Positions 24,379 through 36,270 of a stretch of 64,000 nt of DNA are shown one piece after another (within the stretch, counting starts at the first letter, position 1; every line of letters starts with the position of its first letter). The notes below the pieces were generated by a model, which ran no database searches, was not told the origin of the DNA, and saw only the letters and a program-made list of their open reading frames with translations. Made by a program: the position numbers and the translations under genes. This DNA is from Sipunculus nudus (Eukaryota; Annelida; Sipuncula; Golfingiida; Sipunculidae): positions 46,311,340 through 46,375,339 of the forward strand of contig CM049322.1 in the NCBI GenBank assembly GCA_026874595.1. Direction: 5' to 3'.

Positions 24379-26609
24379 TAATTACATTCATCAAATATCA
24401 TACATAAGTTATATTGTTATAGTGACCATATTTGTGACTATTCCTCGATTACCCTACTGAACGCGGGTCATGTGCCAGATCCACACCAAAATTCAATCGA
24501 TTCTTGCTTAGTCAATTCTCGGAAATTTCCAGAAAATTTCATGAGATTCCTGTCAAGATTGCCTGTTGTGAAAAAACACACACACGAACGGGGATGAACA
24601 CATAACATCCAGGTGGAGACAATAGAGAGCATTAAGCAAAGCTTCGGCTTAAACTGTTGGACACATATTTTGAACTCAATAGTACATTTCTTGATGCATC
24701 ATTAAGTAAATAGCCTATTTTTATGAAAAAAGCGTGGTCTTCCTGGCCTACTTCCAGGCTTGTAATCGTGTAATTTGAATCATATTATAAAAAAAGAAAA
24801 CCGCAAATATCCTTTATTTATTGAAGACACGTTGGTTCAAAGCACTCTTCTAGATATATAAACATAATAATTTTAATTTGCGAATAGTTTGAAAGGGTTA
24901 TTTGTCGGAATTCATTTCTCCCAATCGTCCATTTTTTTACATTTTAATTATTGTAGACATTCGACTTCGCTTGCGCTTCTTTTTTCTCCATTTCAAATGT
25001 CATTCTGTAGTTTACTAAACAAAATAGATGTGGCACCGCCATGGACGTTAGGAGCAGGATCCGGGAATGTTTAAGGAAAAACGTTTTTAAAACGGTGTTA
25101 GAACTCGGGTTTATGTGCCGTTAGTGTCAGCCCGATACCTCTATGAAGACAGAAGGCGTCGTTACCAGTCTGATTTAGAACCATAGGCAAGCATTTTTAA
25201 CTCATCATCTTTAACTCCGGCAAGAATGAAGTTGTTCTTATCAAATTAAATGCCTTGCAGAGGAACATATTGTCTTTTTGATAGACGCCGAGCTCTGTAT
25301 GATCAGCGGACAGAACATGTAGTTTTTAAGGACTCCTTGTGTCGCATAATCTCTGGACAGGGCAGGGTATTTTTTTAAGACCGCCAGGCGCCGCGTGATC
25401 TGAGCTTGCAGAACCAACAACAGATCTCTGTCAAGTCTCGCGGTAATCTCAGGGGCCCCATTTATCTGACAGCGCATCAAAGTTTTTACACCCCTAACCA
25501 TCCCCATCTCATTGTGCCGGGCGCCCTGGGCATAATTGTCCATTTAGACTATTAAATACCCGGTAATTTCCAGCTTTGCGTTCTTTCATTCCCGGCCAAG
25601 GCAGCTAATTCTCTATAATAGAATCGCCTGGCGCTCTCTCATGCCGACTCCTATAATTTGCGCTCCACTTGTTAAATTCCCGCGGAGAGCTTGTTATCTG
25701 TGCACAATCCAGTCATTAATTTTCGCCTCCAGCTTCGATTCTGACGTTCCCCTTAACCCAACCGTAAAGTATCCAGTGACAGCCCGCGGAATGACTTAGC
25801 CGGGAACACCTACAGCCCAGGCCACGTGACCTCGGATAACCCGGCTCCAATTTAACATGTAATGGTAAAGCTTAGATTGCAATGAAAATTGAATTTGGGG
25901 ATTAGCACTTTGACAGATAGCGGAACACTTCAGAGCATTCAAAAATCAATAAAAACCATCATGGATTCAAATATAAAAGAGACATCTAAAACCTGTTTTG
26001 TAATCAGCCTGAGTGATAGAACTTGGCATTATTCACTAAATGGATCGGGCTATTGAGATACAGTTGTCTGACATGAAACGTTTAATAACATTGTGATAGC
26101 TTAATTATCCCCCTGAGATGCTCATCTGTCAAAGAAGTGTTTCTAAGTATAACACAGAAATTGTACAGGCTTAGAGGTAAACGCCCCTAGCCATATCACA
26201 TGACAGTGACACTCCCCCCCCCCCCCCCCCTTATATGCCGCAAAGGACGAAATGGTATCAGGCCGATGTCACTGTAAGGCAACATGAATGATGGATGAAA
26301 TGGAAAGAAATTAGATGATTTAAATTAGACCAAAAAAAAACCAAAAAAACAAAAAAAAAAAAAAACTACGCAGCTTGTGAAAAATTAAATGGACAGTATT
26401 CAGTATCATTATAAGGAATCTATATTTATTTCGGTGACTGGGTTTAGTGACTTTTGCGAGTCGAACCAGCCAGGGCAATTCATAGGATTCCAGACATTTT
26501 TAAGCAAACAGTGTGCCACACAGCGTAGAATCGAACTGGCAAGAGTAATCATGGTTAAAAAAGCATGGTTTTCAAATAGTAATTACCCCACACCAATTAA
26601 CAAAGAGGA
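24379..26609. other. Intergenic; candidate conserved non-coding block at 25250-25860
   Basis: Most is AT-rich. The 25250-25860 block is non-repetitive, about half G+C, and rich in TAAT, TTTAT and one CCACGTGACC (25820). It holds only a 100-codon minus-strand frame without a domain. A 17-C run lies at 26214-26230 and A-rich runs at 26332-26365. Confidence 0.4.
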
Positions 26610-26610
26610 A

Positions 26611-26675
<65 letters not shown>
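26610..26675. repeat. (TA)n microsatellite
   Basis: About 33 TA units. Confidence 0.95.
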
Positions 26676-26677
<2 letters not shown>

Positions 26678-29084
26678 GCTATAAAGTACTATATACACAT
26701 AACTGCAAATATTCTGATCAGTTAAGTGGACAATGGTGGATTTAACCACCGAATCACTCTTAAGTAAAGCCCTCAACCTCGCTTGTTATTCTGGAATTTC
26801 AACATATCTTTTTATACACAGTTTAATATTTGTTATCTTTTTCATTTCAAGATTTAAACAGATATATATAAAAAAATCACTTTCAGAATTAAGATTGATT
26901 TATCAGGTGTCATATACTATATACTTATTTATTTATAGCCTAAGTCAGCTTTGCCATTAATGAAACACTCTTATATTCAAAAGTCTAGCAAATGTGGCCT
27001 GAAACCGCCGTAAGCCGAGGATTATCCGTATACATCTATGCATGTCAACACCATCATTCTCCGGGGGGAGGGGGCTTGGGGAGGGGGGGGGGGGGGGGTA
27101 CATGATCTTAGAAAGTGTATGCATCCATGACCAGTGCTAAGGGACTCCTGCTTCATGTTTGGCCATCGAGCATATATTAAACAACTTGTCTATTTTCTCT
27201 GTATAAATCCACATTTGACCATTTTACGATAAATAAATATATATTCCTTTTGGATGTATTGAAGTTGTAAGATATCAGTTTTGATTATTTCTTTAACATT
27301 GCGTGTTACTTATTATTTAACCTATTGTTCACCTCTTTGGCCATACTGTGCAAGCTGATCGTTAGGCGGTGAAATCCTGTACTTTATTCACAACAGCTTT
27401 GTGTCACGCAAACGTATTCAGAATCCAAAACTTCACGTTATATCATCTACTTTCTTCTCCAATAACTGGATATTATGCGATTTTTTTTGGTAAATATTGT
27501 CATAATTTTACCCTGACGCATCCATGACCAGTACATAGGGACTGTTACTCATGACCAGTTTACGATATTTAAACATTTTATTTTCAGTTATAAATGGGGT
27601 TGTGGATTCCGATCACCCTAAGAATACAACTTTAAATATTAAAAACGCTCGGCAACAGCCCGTTTTACATCCCCCCCCCCCAAAAAAAAAAAGATTACTC
27701 ATCCCAAGAAGGTTAAAAATAGAGAGGAGAGTCTACTTGAAACACGGCTGTCCGGCCGATGAATCTTACGATTTTGATAAGTAACCTTCCCCCTAGGTGT
27801 GACAGCTCTTCTTATCTGGCTACAGGCGCTTGCCTATTGCGCCAGCTTTATCCCCGATATACCGCGTTGTCCTCACCGAGTACCGCAGTACGCTTGGCAA
27901 GGAAGCTACCATATTAGTCCCCTACCAGATAAACAGATAAAGTTTTCTTTCAGATCAGTGAAGCTGTAATATATAAGTTTTAGTTATTTCTTAACCGATG
28001 TGTGTTTCTTATTATTTAACTTGTTGTTAACCTGCTTGACCTTACTTGACAAACTCATCGTTAAGCCCAAAACAGACGGCTCGCGACAAATTCAAAACAC
28101 ACTAACGCTGCTACAACGCACACGGCACGCGTCAGATTGAATGAGTATTACCAAGCACCTATTGTATATTTTTTTATCTTTGTAAAAATAGTAATTTTGA
28201 TAATCAGCATTGGTTTCATTGTATCCAAATATGTATCTTCATGTATTTGTAAGTAAACATGTACTAAATATGGCAGAACTCAGTCACTATTCTTAACGAT
28301 ATTTATATATTTGTGTTGCTTTGTTGCACGTTTTCTATCCAGACACAAATCAATAATTATAGTTCAATGAATTATAACGAACTGTCTACCCGCAGTTTAA
28401 TATAGATTGCGAGTGCTGGGGAGGGAAACCCTCTCTTTAGTTATGTCATTATAAGGAATACCAACGCAGCAAGCGCGTCACTCGTCGATAATCGCTCCAG
28501 GATAATCGCGATAGCTGACGCGTGACGCTTGACGTGCGCGTGACGCGTGCGTTTTTCTGTTTTGTTTTTGATAAAAAGAGTGGAGCGACTTTTTCCAGAA
28601 TGACGCGTGACGCTTGACGTCTGTTTTCGGCTTTAGGCGATGAAATCCTGTACCCGTCAATCACTGGGTTAGACAAAAAGTAAAAAATAAGTGTTCTTTT
28701 TAACCGAACATCTGGGGGGTGGGGGGGGTTCTCGGATCAAGGGTCATGTGCAAAATAAATTCGTGACATCGATATGATGCATGATGCATGAACTATTTAT
28801 TCAAGATGGGGACAACCTGTCCTTCTGATTCCATAAATAATACTTTCAGATCGCCAAATTAACTTATGTAAAACTGTTGGATAAATGGTCATCATTGCGT
28901 TCTCAAGATTCAATTATGGATAGCCGGTTTTTGGATAAACGGTGTTCAGATGAAAAGCATTCCACTGTACATCACAAGACAACATTGCCTCTTTTTTCTC
29001 TGTTACCATGAAATGCATGAATATGCATGAATTGCATTGTTAATATACCTTCCGCAATGAACCGAGTCTTTTCGTTGCGTCCAT
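26676..29084. other. Upstream flank of the SLC10-like gene, no exon recognised
   Basis: Searched for the missing first membrane segments of the SLC10-like protein, which would end in phase 0, and found no convincing exon. Holds 16 G at 27083-27098, a G-rich run near 28711 and tandem TGACGCG words at 28517-28620. Confidence 0.35.
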
Positions 29085-29150
29085 ATGTGTCTGTCGTTGT
29101 AATTTTCCCTCTGGGTGTCTTACAAACTCTCGTCCGACCTCGTCAAGATT
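29085..29150 (+). repeat. Degenerate copy of the SLC10-like acceptor and exon start
   Basis: The stretch TGTCGTTGTAATTTTCCCTC, TGGGTGTCTTACAAACTCTC and CGTCAAGATT parallels 29188-29255 (TGTCATTGTAATGTTCCCTG, TGGGTGTTTTACAGACTGTC, TGTTCAAGTT). The AG of the acceptor has become AA here, so it would not splice. A short tandem duplication about 105 bp upstream of the real exon. Confidence 0.55.
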
Positions 29151-29221
29151 AACAACAGTATAATTATAGCTGACGACCAGTCGTTAGTGTCATTGTAATG
29201 TTCCCTGTGGGTGTTTTACAG

Positions 29222-29393
29222 ACTGTCATCCTGCTGTCTGATCTGTTCAAGTTGGACGCCGATGCTTCGTCAGGTCTGCTTGGGTTAGCCGTGCTACAGG
29301 CAGGTGGCGCCAGCGTCCTGTACGTGTTACTTCTGGATGGGGATCTCTCGCTCAGCCTTATGATGACGTTTTTGTTCGGGGTAGCGGGTCTCG
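29222..29393 (+). CDS. SLC10-like transporter, internal exon
   Basis: A 172-nt exon between acceptor TTTTACAG (ending 29221) and donor G|GTGAGT. It is entered in phase 0 and left in phase 1. It encodes 57 residues with two hydrophobic segments and the stretch LLLDGDLSLSLMMT. In SLC10 sodium/bile acid symporters this corresponds to the conserved region after the CPGG..SN motif (family form roughly L..DGD..LS..MTT). Here CPGG..SN is replaced by QAGGASVLY, so the family's sodium-site asparagine is missing. The frame is also open upstream to an ATG at 29198, but the pyrimidine tract and AG make an exon boundary more likely. Exons for the N-terminal membrane segments were not found, so the gene is incomplete as read. 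Joining to 30496 restores an uninterrupted frame. Confidence 0.8.
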
Positions 29394-30495
29394 GTGAGTG
29401 TTTATGTCTACGCACAAATGCGTGTTTGTGTGTGCTCATGTGTTATTTTATTGTTGTATACATGTATGCATGGTATGAGGATGTTTTGCTTTCGTATTTG
29501 TGCCGGACGCGTGTACAATGTATGTTGAGTATTGTGCCCCCACACTTTGTATTTATACTTTTTTTTCAACAAACATAACATTTTACATTTTTTTTCCAGT
29601 TTTTATTTCAAAGATTGGTATTATATTCTACTTAATTGTAAAAATAATCATCTCGAATATGTTGAGTTTAGGTTGTTTATAAATATTTTTCATTAGTTAA
29701 GACAACGATACAGAAACTGTGACAATAGTATCACGGGTTTTGCTGTAATCGCCATTTTTATTTTACAAAATTGATTAAAAAATAACATACGGTGATAATT
29801 CATCTGCTAGTTCTCTCCGCAACTCTGCAAATATCATAAATGAAGTTTAATTTAGAAGCGTAACAAACAGTCATTAAGTAAAAAATACCATGGTTGGAAA
29901 TTACACCCTTTTTAATATTTTTCTCATACCTTTTCCAGAAAAGTTGTTTTCTTGAAAGATTTTATACATTATCCCATAAAATCTATGGCGAGGACACTAT
30001 AGGCATTTGTGGCTATTTATATGTGTCTAAGGGTGATAGTTGTTTTGTTGTGTGGGTAGACGCTATTTCCTTGTGCAATTAGGCCCCTGATTTGATTGCG
30101 TATGTTTTTAAATTTGTATGAAACATAAGACAAACATCCCGGCTTACGATAAAAACAGGCACTATGGCCTATTATGACCGCTTAAAATTTGCAAATTCCA
30201 TTCTCTTTTTACTCTTTACTCTTCAGTGTACCCTAACATAAACATAACAGTGTCATCCTACAGATAAAACACAGTTTGTATGACAACCTTGTATGTAATT
30301 GCACAATGGCTTGTTACAAAGTCTGTTCATGTTATATACATGTATGTTCAAATATTTCAGTGATGAAAGAGAAAATAGCAAAATCCTATTTTTATTTCGT
30401 TTTACCTTTATGGTTTTTACAGATACATGTTCTTGTTTGTCAATTAGCCTCGTTTCCTATCATTTTCTGAATTCCGCTTTTCCTTTCATTTCCAG
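29394..30495 (+). other. Intron of the SLC10-like gene
   Basis: GT-AG intron of 1102 bp, phase 1, AT-rich. No other feature seen inside. Confidence 0.75.
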
Positions 30496-31211
30496 GGTTC
30501 GCACCCTTGTGGTTCCTGGTTAAGCAGACGTTCCTGCCATCTAGCGACACTCAAGTGCACTTACCTTACCTGGGGACCTCTTGTTTTCTGGCCGTCAGTC
30601 TTACTTTAGTTGTAGTTGGTATCGTAATCCGGCGTTACTACCCGCGATTCACAGAGAAATGTCACAAATGTCGGATCCCCATAGCTTTAGCGTCCCTGAC
30701 CGCAGCGCTCCTGGTGGAATTCGTGGGTCACATGTACGTGTTTCGCATGACCCCCGCCAAGAACGCCCAAGTCGCCGCCATATTTGTTTTGTGTTCTTGT
30801 ACCATCAGTGCCGGTTTGGGTCTCATCGTTCGCAGGCCTTGCAGGGAAATCATTGCCATAGCAGCAGAAACTGGCATCAACACTTCGGCTATTACGTCAT
30901 TACTTCTTGCGCAGAGCATGAAACAGCCGGGTGTGGATATTGCACAAACGGCAGCAATAGTTACCGGTTTAATATCACAAAGTCCAGCTCTTTTAGCGTC
31001 CTATGTGTATCGGGTTTTTCTTTTATGCAAAAATAACAAACACGAACAGGTACCTCCGCGTAAAACGGTGACGTTTACCGAGCCCGATGACGTCAGCGAG
31101 ACGTTCCTTGAGAGTGATGGACAGGAGGACACGTGTACCCCCACTCAGGACGGGAGTATACACAGCGTCCCCTCCATGGAAGTAGTGGATACAAAAGAAA
31201 CCAATGTATGA
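30496..31211 (+). CDS. SLC10-like transporter, last exon
   Basis: Begins after TTTCCAG and ends at TGA 31209-31211, giving 239 codons including stop (with the upstream exon, 295 residues). It has about six hydrophobic segments. LGTSCFLAVSLTLVVVGIVI matches the IGTSLV...PV.IG.F region of SLC10 proteins. AAETGINTSAI matches the family's FETGMQNxQL sodium-binding helix, keeping E and G but with N in place of Q. The membrane part is followed by a hydrophilic tail of about 50 residues rich in D, E, S and T. Family members carry bile acids, steroid sulfates or unknown organic anions with sodium across the plasma membrane. The altered sodium-site residues make the transport mode here uncertain. An SLC10A3-like orphan is an alternative reading. 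Family assignment is firm; substrate is unknown. Confidence 0.85.
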
Positions 31212-31231
31212 TGCACGGCCACGTGACGTTC

Positions 31232-31237
31232 AATAAA
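31232..31237 (+). terminator. Polyadenylation signal AATAAA of the SLC10-like gene
   Basis: AATAAA 21 nt after the stop codon, preceded by a CCACGTGACG word and followed by a T-rich stretch. Gives a very short 3' UTR. Confidence 0.7.
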
Positions 31238-32036
31238 ACTAGGTCATTTGTTTTTATCTTTCACACATATCATGTTTGGCGTTTGTTTTTCTTTACACTT
31301 TGTGTGTAGTTGATGTGCAATGAATGTATCGTGTCCTTCTCTGCTGTGTACTGGTACAGTGAACCAGTTCTGTGGGTTCGTTAAATGAAACCAGATACAT
31401 TCTATAAAGAGACTTCGACATGCCTTTAAAATTGATATATTTTTTTTAACTTTTACTATTTTAACGTTTTCACCTTGTATCATTTTACTTTTATCATTTA
31501 ATAAAAGAACGATTTCTTTTTGACATGATAACGGCCCAGTACAAATACATTCAGTTGTCAGCAAAAGATTTCGCTTATGTGGAGAAACGTTGTGTCAAAA
31601 TCTTTGTGGGGGTCATCACGAAAAACAGCCCAAAAGGAGACGATAGCTATCCAAGTTCCTAAGTTTCCGCACGTCAAGACCATAGAAAGTTCATATTTTC
31701 ATGCACAAGACAGACGTGACTTAAGTCATTTAATACTAAATCAATTTTTTTTATGAAGCCAGATATTACAGTATAATGACAAATAAAAAAGACTTGAACA
31801 AATTATAGCTGTATTTACTCCGACGAAATACCTTGTTTTTAGTAGAATGTGTAGAATGTGTTACCATGCTCATGTAACAGTTTTTTTGTTTTTATGAGTT
31901 ATTTGTTTCTTCCTCGTTCTGTCCGGGGGTATAATTGTTAACATAAGGTATGCAAATAATCCACACCTTTCAGGGCAAACCCCTTGAAGACTGAACCTGA
32001 GCTAACCTCTTTATAGTTGTATCTGTGTATTCATTT
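31238..32036. other. Intergenic, AT-rich, nothing recognised
   Basis: No gene or clear repeat seen. Confidence 0.4.
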
Positions 32037-33560
32037 TTTAGCTCAGCTGAATGAAAGTTGTCTGAGCTATAGCGATCCATCTTTGTCCGTCGTCCGTTCG
32101 ACCTGGAATCTTCTATCTAGACATGTAGGGAGGCCCATTAAATGTAATGTGTTCTTTCAAACCTAAAATTAGGTCTATGTTACCCAAAACCTCTGAGCTA
32201 TGGAGCTTCAAAGTTACCCCCAGAAAAATGAAAAATTTGATACAAAAGCCAAAGTATCTGAACAACTAATGTAGAGATCACATTGATCCTTTGCATAGAT
32301 ATTGGTCATGGAATGTTTCATCAGTTTCTGCAGACTGGTGGCGCCACCTGTATTTTTTTCGATTTTTTCTCTCTGTTTTTAAGACCTTTAAAGATGTGGT
32401 CATTTGTCAAAAGGGCACTCATCATAATGGCTGGACCTAGAATCTTGTATCTTCACATGCAAGAAGGCCCATGAAAAGTCTCCTCGGAAACCTAAAATTG
32501 GTTCTCTGTTATCCATAACTTCTGAGCTATGAAGCTTCGAAGTACCCCAAATATAAGGAAAAAATTGATACAAAAGCTTTAGTATCTTTAGAACTAATAT
32601 AATGACCGCCATGATTCTTTGCATGCATATTCATCATGGAGTGTTTCATCATTTCTGTAGACTGTTGGCGCCATCTAGACTTCTCGAATTTTTACGCATT
32701 TTTATCTTTATTTTTGAGACCTTCACAGATGTGGTCGTCTGTTAACATGTCACAAATCGTAACCACTGGGCATGGAATCTTCTAACTTGACATCCAGGGA
32801 GGTCCATTAATCTCCATGGGAACCTGATATTATGTCTCTGTTACCCATATCCAAGTAGTCCCCAGAATAACTAAGAAGTTGATACAAAAGCTCCAGTATC
32901 TTAACAACTAATGCATTATCTCCATGATTCTTTGCATGCATATTAATCATGGAGTGTTTCATCAGTTCCTGTAGACTGGTGGTGCCACCTTTTTTTAAGT
33001 TTTAAGCATTTTCTCTCTATTTAACCATTGGACCTGGAATCCTCTAACTTGACATTCAGGAAGGTACATGAAAAATATTCCTGTAATAAGGTCTCTGTTA
33101 CCCATATTCTCTACGCTATGGGGCTCAAAAGTACCACCCAGAATAATTAATAATTTGAAACGAAATCCTCAGGTATCTGAACAACTAATGCATTGATCGC
33201 CATGATTCTTTGTATACATATTCATCATGGAGTGTTTCATCAGGTCCTGCAGACTTGTGGAACAAATCATAAACACTGGACCAAGAATTTTCTAACTTGA
33301 CATCTAGGGAGGTCCATGAGAAATCTTTTTTGAAAACCTGAAATAAGGTCTCCGTTTCCTATTTTCTAATATATACCCCCCATTAATCATTGGACCAAGA
33401 ATCTTCTTACTTGACATCCTGAGAGTTCCTCAAACGTTCTCCAAAGGAACCTGAAATTGGGTCACTGTGACCTATATTCTCAGAGTTTTGGGGTATATTT
33501 GAGCACCCCAGAAATTAATGCAAAATACACACAAATTCTTCAAGAAAGCCTGGTTTTATT
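32037..33560. repeat. Tandem repeat of about 260-380 bp, five diverged units
   Basis: Each unit carries in order: GACCTGGAATCTTCTAACTT, GGGAGGCCCATGAAA, CTGTTACCCATA, a GAGCTATGGAGCTTC-like word, TTGATACAAAAGC, and CATCATGGAGTGTTTCATCA. The first two units also carry GGTGGCGCCACCT and AAGATGTGGTC. Unit starts lie near 32100, 32430, 32768, 33025 and 33270, with the later units shorter. The head (32037-32100: TAGCTCAGCTGAATGAAAG ... TCTTTGTCCGTCGTCCG) resembles an interspersed repeat I know as common in mollusc genomes. No coding frame. Confidence 0.8.
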
Positions 33561-33911
33561 GTCATCAAATTTGGTGTGCTTATGAGTCTTGATGAATTTA
33601 AGCTAGGTTTTGTTACTAACACCACTGCCTTATAATTACATTTCCTCATGTCTACGGTATATTTCTAGCGTTGTATATTTAAAGGAAATTTTAGAAGTGC
33701 ACAAACTTGTCACCAAATATAATTGAGTATAAGGCTTATGCATCAGCATAGAATGCAGCCCACAGGGCCCATGTGACCAGAATTAAATTGAAGGCAAATT
33801 AATAAACCAGGGTCATTTTAATTTTAATGCTGAAGCAGTACCATTTGATTTCGAGTTGGTATATTTACATTATATGAATATAATGAATAAAAAAATATGA
33901 CAAAATAATCA
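33561..33911. other. AT-rich spacer
   Basis: Nothing recognised. Confidence 0.4.
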
Positions 33912-34800
33912 GATTCTCGTCTGCCTTGGTGTACTTTTATGTTCATCCCCTCGCTGTTCTTGTTTAAGGTTTATTTCTCCCAATTTCTCGAGACTGCTAA
34001 TGGTCGCTGCCATTTTGCGTAAACTAAAATCCGATTGTCACAGGTCGCATGTCGAATTTATAGGTATATCCCTATTATTAGAAATGTATTTTCCCGTGTT
34101 TAAGGATCCTCGTACTCTCACTATTATTCTATTTATCGCGCAATTGAAAATAAAAAGCTGTATTATTCGTTAAATGATGGCTTTATTATACTCAATATAC
34201 GACAGTGTTACATGTCCGCATAAACACATTTGAAATTTATTGTAATTAGGTATCATATGAAACTGGTGGGTAGCTGAATAAAAATAACCAAAATTAATCT
34301 TAATTATCCTTGATTATTTGTTTGAAAAGGATATAACTCATATAAAGGTCAACGGGTCATTTAGTTGACAAGGATATAACCAACTTAAACTCTTGTTAGT
34401 TCCCAGCACGGCGGTTGTACATACAAACTTAGGGGTTACATTTTCTCGGGTATATATGATACTGAGCCCTTGTAAATTAGATAATGGGACTACTTATTTC
34501 CTCTGTAACATTAACAACTTCACCGATAAAACCTGCCATTGTTGGCATCGCTGTTCAGAAAAGATTAACCGATTTGTTTTTTTTTGTATGAGCTAGAACT
34601 CAAATAGGATTCTCGGCATTGTGCACAGTATTCAGCACGATTTAGGTCACACGGTGTTATGGATGCATGTTGTATTTGTATTTTAGTGTACGCAGAATGG
34701 CAGCCCCCATTAGTAGTCTCGAGAAACTGGGAGATTATAAACCTTAAACAAGAACAGCGAGGGGATGGAACATAAAAGTGTTCCGAGGCAGACGAGAATC
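33912..34800. mobile_element. 0.9-kb element with about 120-bp inverted arms
   Basis: The arm at 33912-34030 and the reverse complement of 34679-34800 match closely: GATTCTCGTCTGCCT, ACTTTTATGTTC, CATCCCCTCGCTGTTCTTG, TTTAAGGTTTAT, CTCGAGACTRCTAATGG, CTGCCATT, ACTAAAAT. The interior (650 bp) is AT-rich and non-coding. Consistent with a non-autonomous DNA transposon with long TIRs; no target duplication was clear. Confidence 0.75.
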
Positions 34801-35034
34801 CATCGGAGGCGATATTTGTGGCAAATGGGGACGTAACTCGACAAAGTTTCAAGCAGAATAATGCTTTTGTTGTACCACACCCAAATCCTCATATCATGGT
34901 AGAATAAAATGTTTGATTAGAAACACTGTGAGGTTTTATCCAATATTAAATGGAACATATAAAAAGTGTCATCGGGCATTGGTATATAAATTGGATACAC
35001 ACACACACACACACATATATGATGCAATTACTGT

Positions 35035-35105
<71 letters not shown>

Positions 35106-35619
35106 TTATCCTGTCCGTGGTTAATACCAGCACTGATCATTTTAATTAGCGGTCGTTCGGTTTTGACATATCTAACACATGTAGATCTTGGGTTATCAAC
35201 CAATTATATTCATCATATGAAAGTTTACTTTCAATAACATCATCAATGACTGTCATTGAGCTATTTGTATTATAATGTATCTGTGATACCTTTTGATCTT
35301 TTTGCAAACAATACACTCATTGTAAGGATTGGTTTATCACTTGCCCCTGCCCGGATTTCCATTATGTTGGATAATCATTATGCCTGTATTTTCATTACAC
35401 TTAACCAGTTATTCACTACACACTATTATATACAAATTATTTCCTGATTTGAACATTTCATTGTATGCTTGTGTGGTTCTGCTTTACAAAACAAAAATAG
35501 AAGTGTTTAAACACAGTACGAGGAAAAAGCAATGTGTAAATACCCAGTTCTACTAAACCACAATAATCTATAAGAACAAGGGAAACAGTTTTGTTATAAA
35601 CGACATTGCAATAGATCAC
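34801..35619. other. Spacer with (CA)n and a long (TA)n
   Basis: (CA)n at 34997-35016 and about 32 TA units at 35038-35101. The rest is AT-rich without a gene. Confidence 0.8.
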
Positions 35620-35859
35620 TCATATTGCGGTATCCACAGCTGCAGTGCCTGTACTTTCCTCCTCATGAACGGGGTATTTAGCTTTGTCCCTAGTCTCCTC
35701 TTTCGATTTCCTCTGTTGTCCCCTCTCTTCTTCCGACTTCTTCGGTTGCCCCGTCTCTTCTCCCAAATCCCTAAGTTTCGCCGACTCTTCTTCCGACTTC
35801 CTTGATTGCTCCCTCTCCATTTTTTCCATGGCGTCGAAGTCTAAATCAGCGTAGACGAC
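35620..35859 (-). CDS. ITIM receptor, alternative or final tail exon
   Basis: On the minus strand the acceptor CACCTCAG is followed by a frame opening with VVYADLDF and closing at TGA (35622-35620), 79 residues. VVYADL fits the ITIM consensus (S/I/V/L-x-Y-x-x-L/V). The rest is very charged with recurring KSEEE and EET blocks, and the C-terminus DTAI could be a class I PDZ ligand. It begins in phase 0, which matches the donor AAG|GTCACA at 36313 (or AGG|GTGGAC slightly upstream). With the 36313 donor the full protein would be 390 residues. If unused, the gene ends in the previous exon at 36271. The splice link is inferred from frame only. Confidence 0.6.
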   Translation of the reverse strand, partial: VVYADLDFDAMEKMEREQSRKSEEESAKLRDLGEETGQPKKSEEERGQQRKSKEETRDKAKYPVHEEESTGTAAVDTAI

Positions 35860-36100
35860 CTGAGGTGACGATAAGAACAAAGGTTCACAAATTATGCCCA
35901 AGATATAAATATACATAAATGACCGATGCTGTAAAATTATAACACTACTAATCAGAACCTAACGGGCCGGGGTGGGGGGGGGGACTTTTTCATGGGTATA
36001 ATCACAGGTAATCAACATGTCCGTGTTGTCATTAAAGCACTTATATTTGTAACTGTCACTGATTTCCGCGGTGATTGCCTTGCAAACATTAAGCATTGTG

Positions 36101-36106
36101 TTTATT
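36101..36106 (-). terminator. Possible AATAAA for the short receptor isoform
   Basis: AATAAA on the minus strand about 165 nt past the TAG at 36271, in the right place for a transcript ending with the 36481-36271 exon. Confidence 0.4.
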
Positions 36107-36270
36107 ATGAAATGTAAAAAAAAAGAGTATAAAAAAGACTAGCACAAAGGGAGGTCAATACGACAGACGGCGTATTTGCCGCATAATCTTAAGAAAAGAG
36201 GGAATGTTAGGAGAGGGTTTTTTTTCAGAAATTAAATTGATGACAAGTATTAATGCAGATTTTTCGTGGA

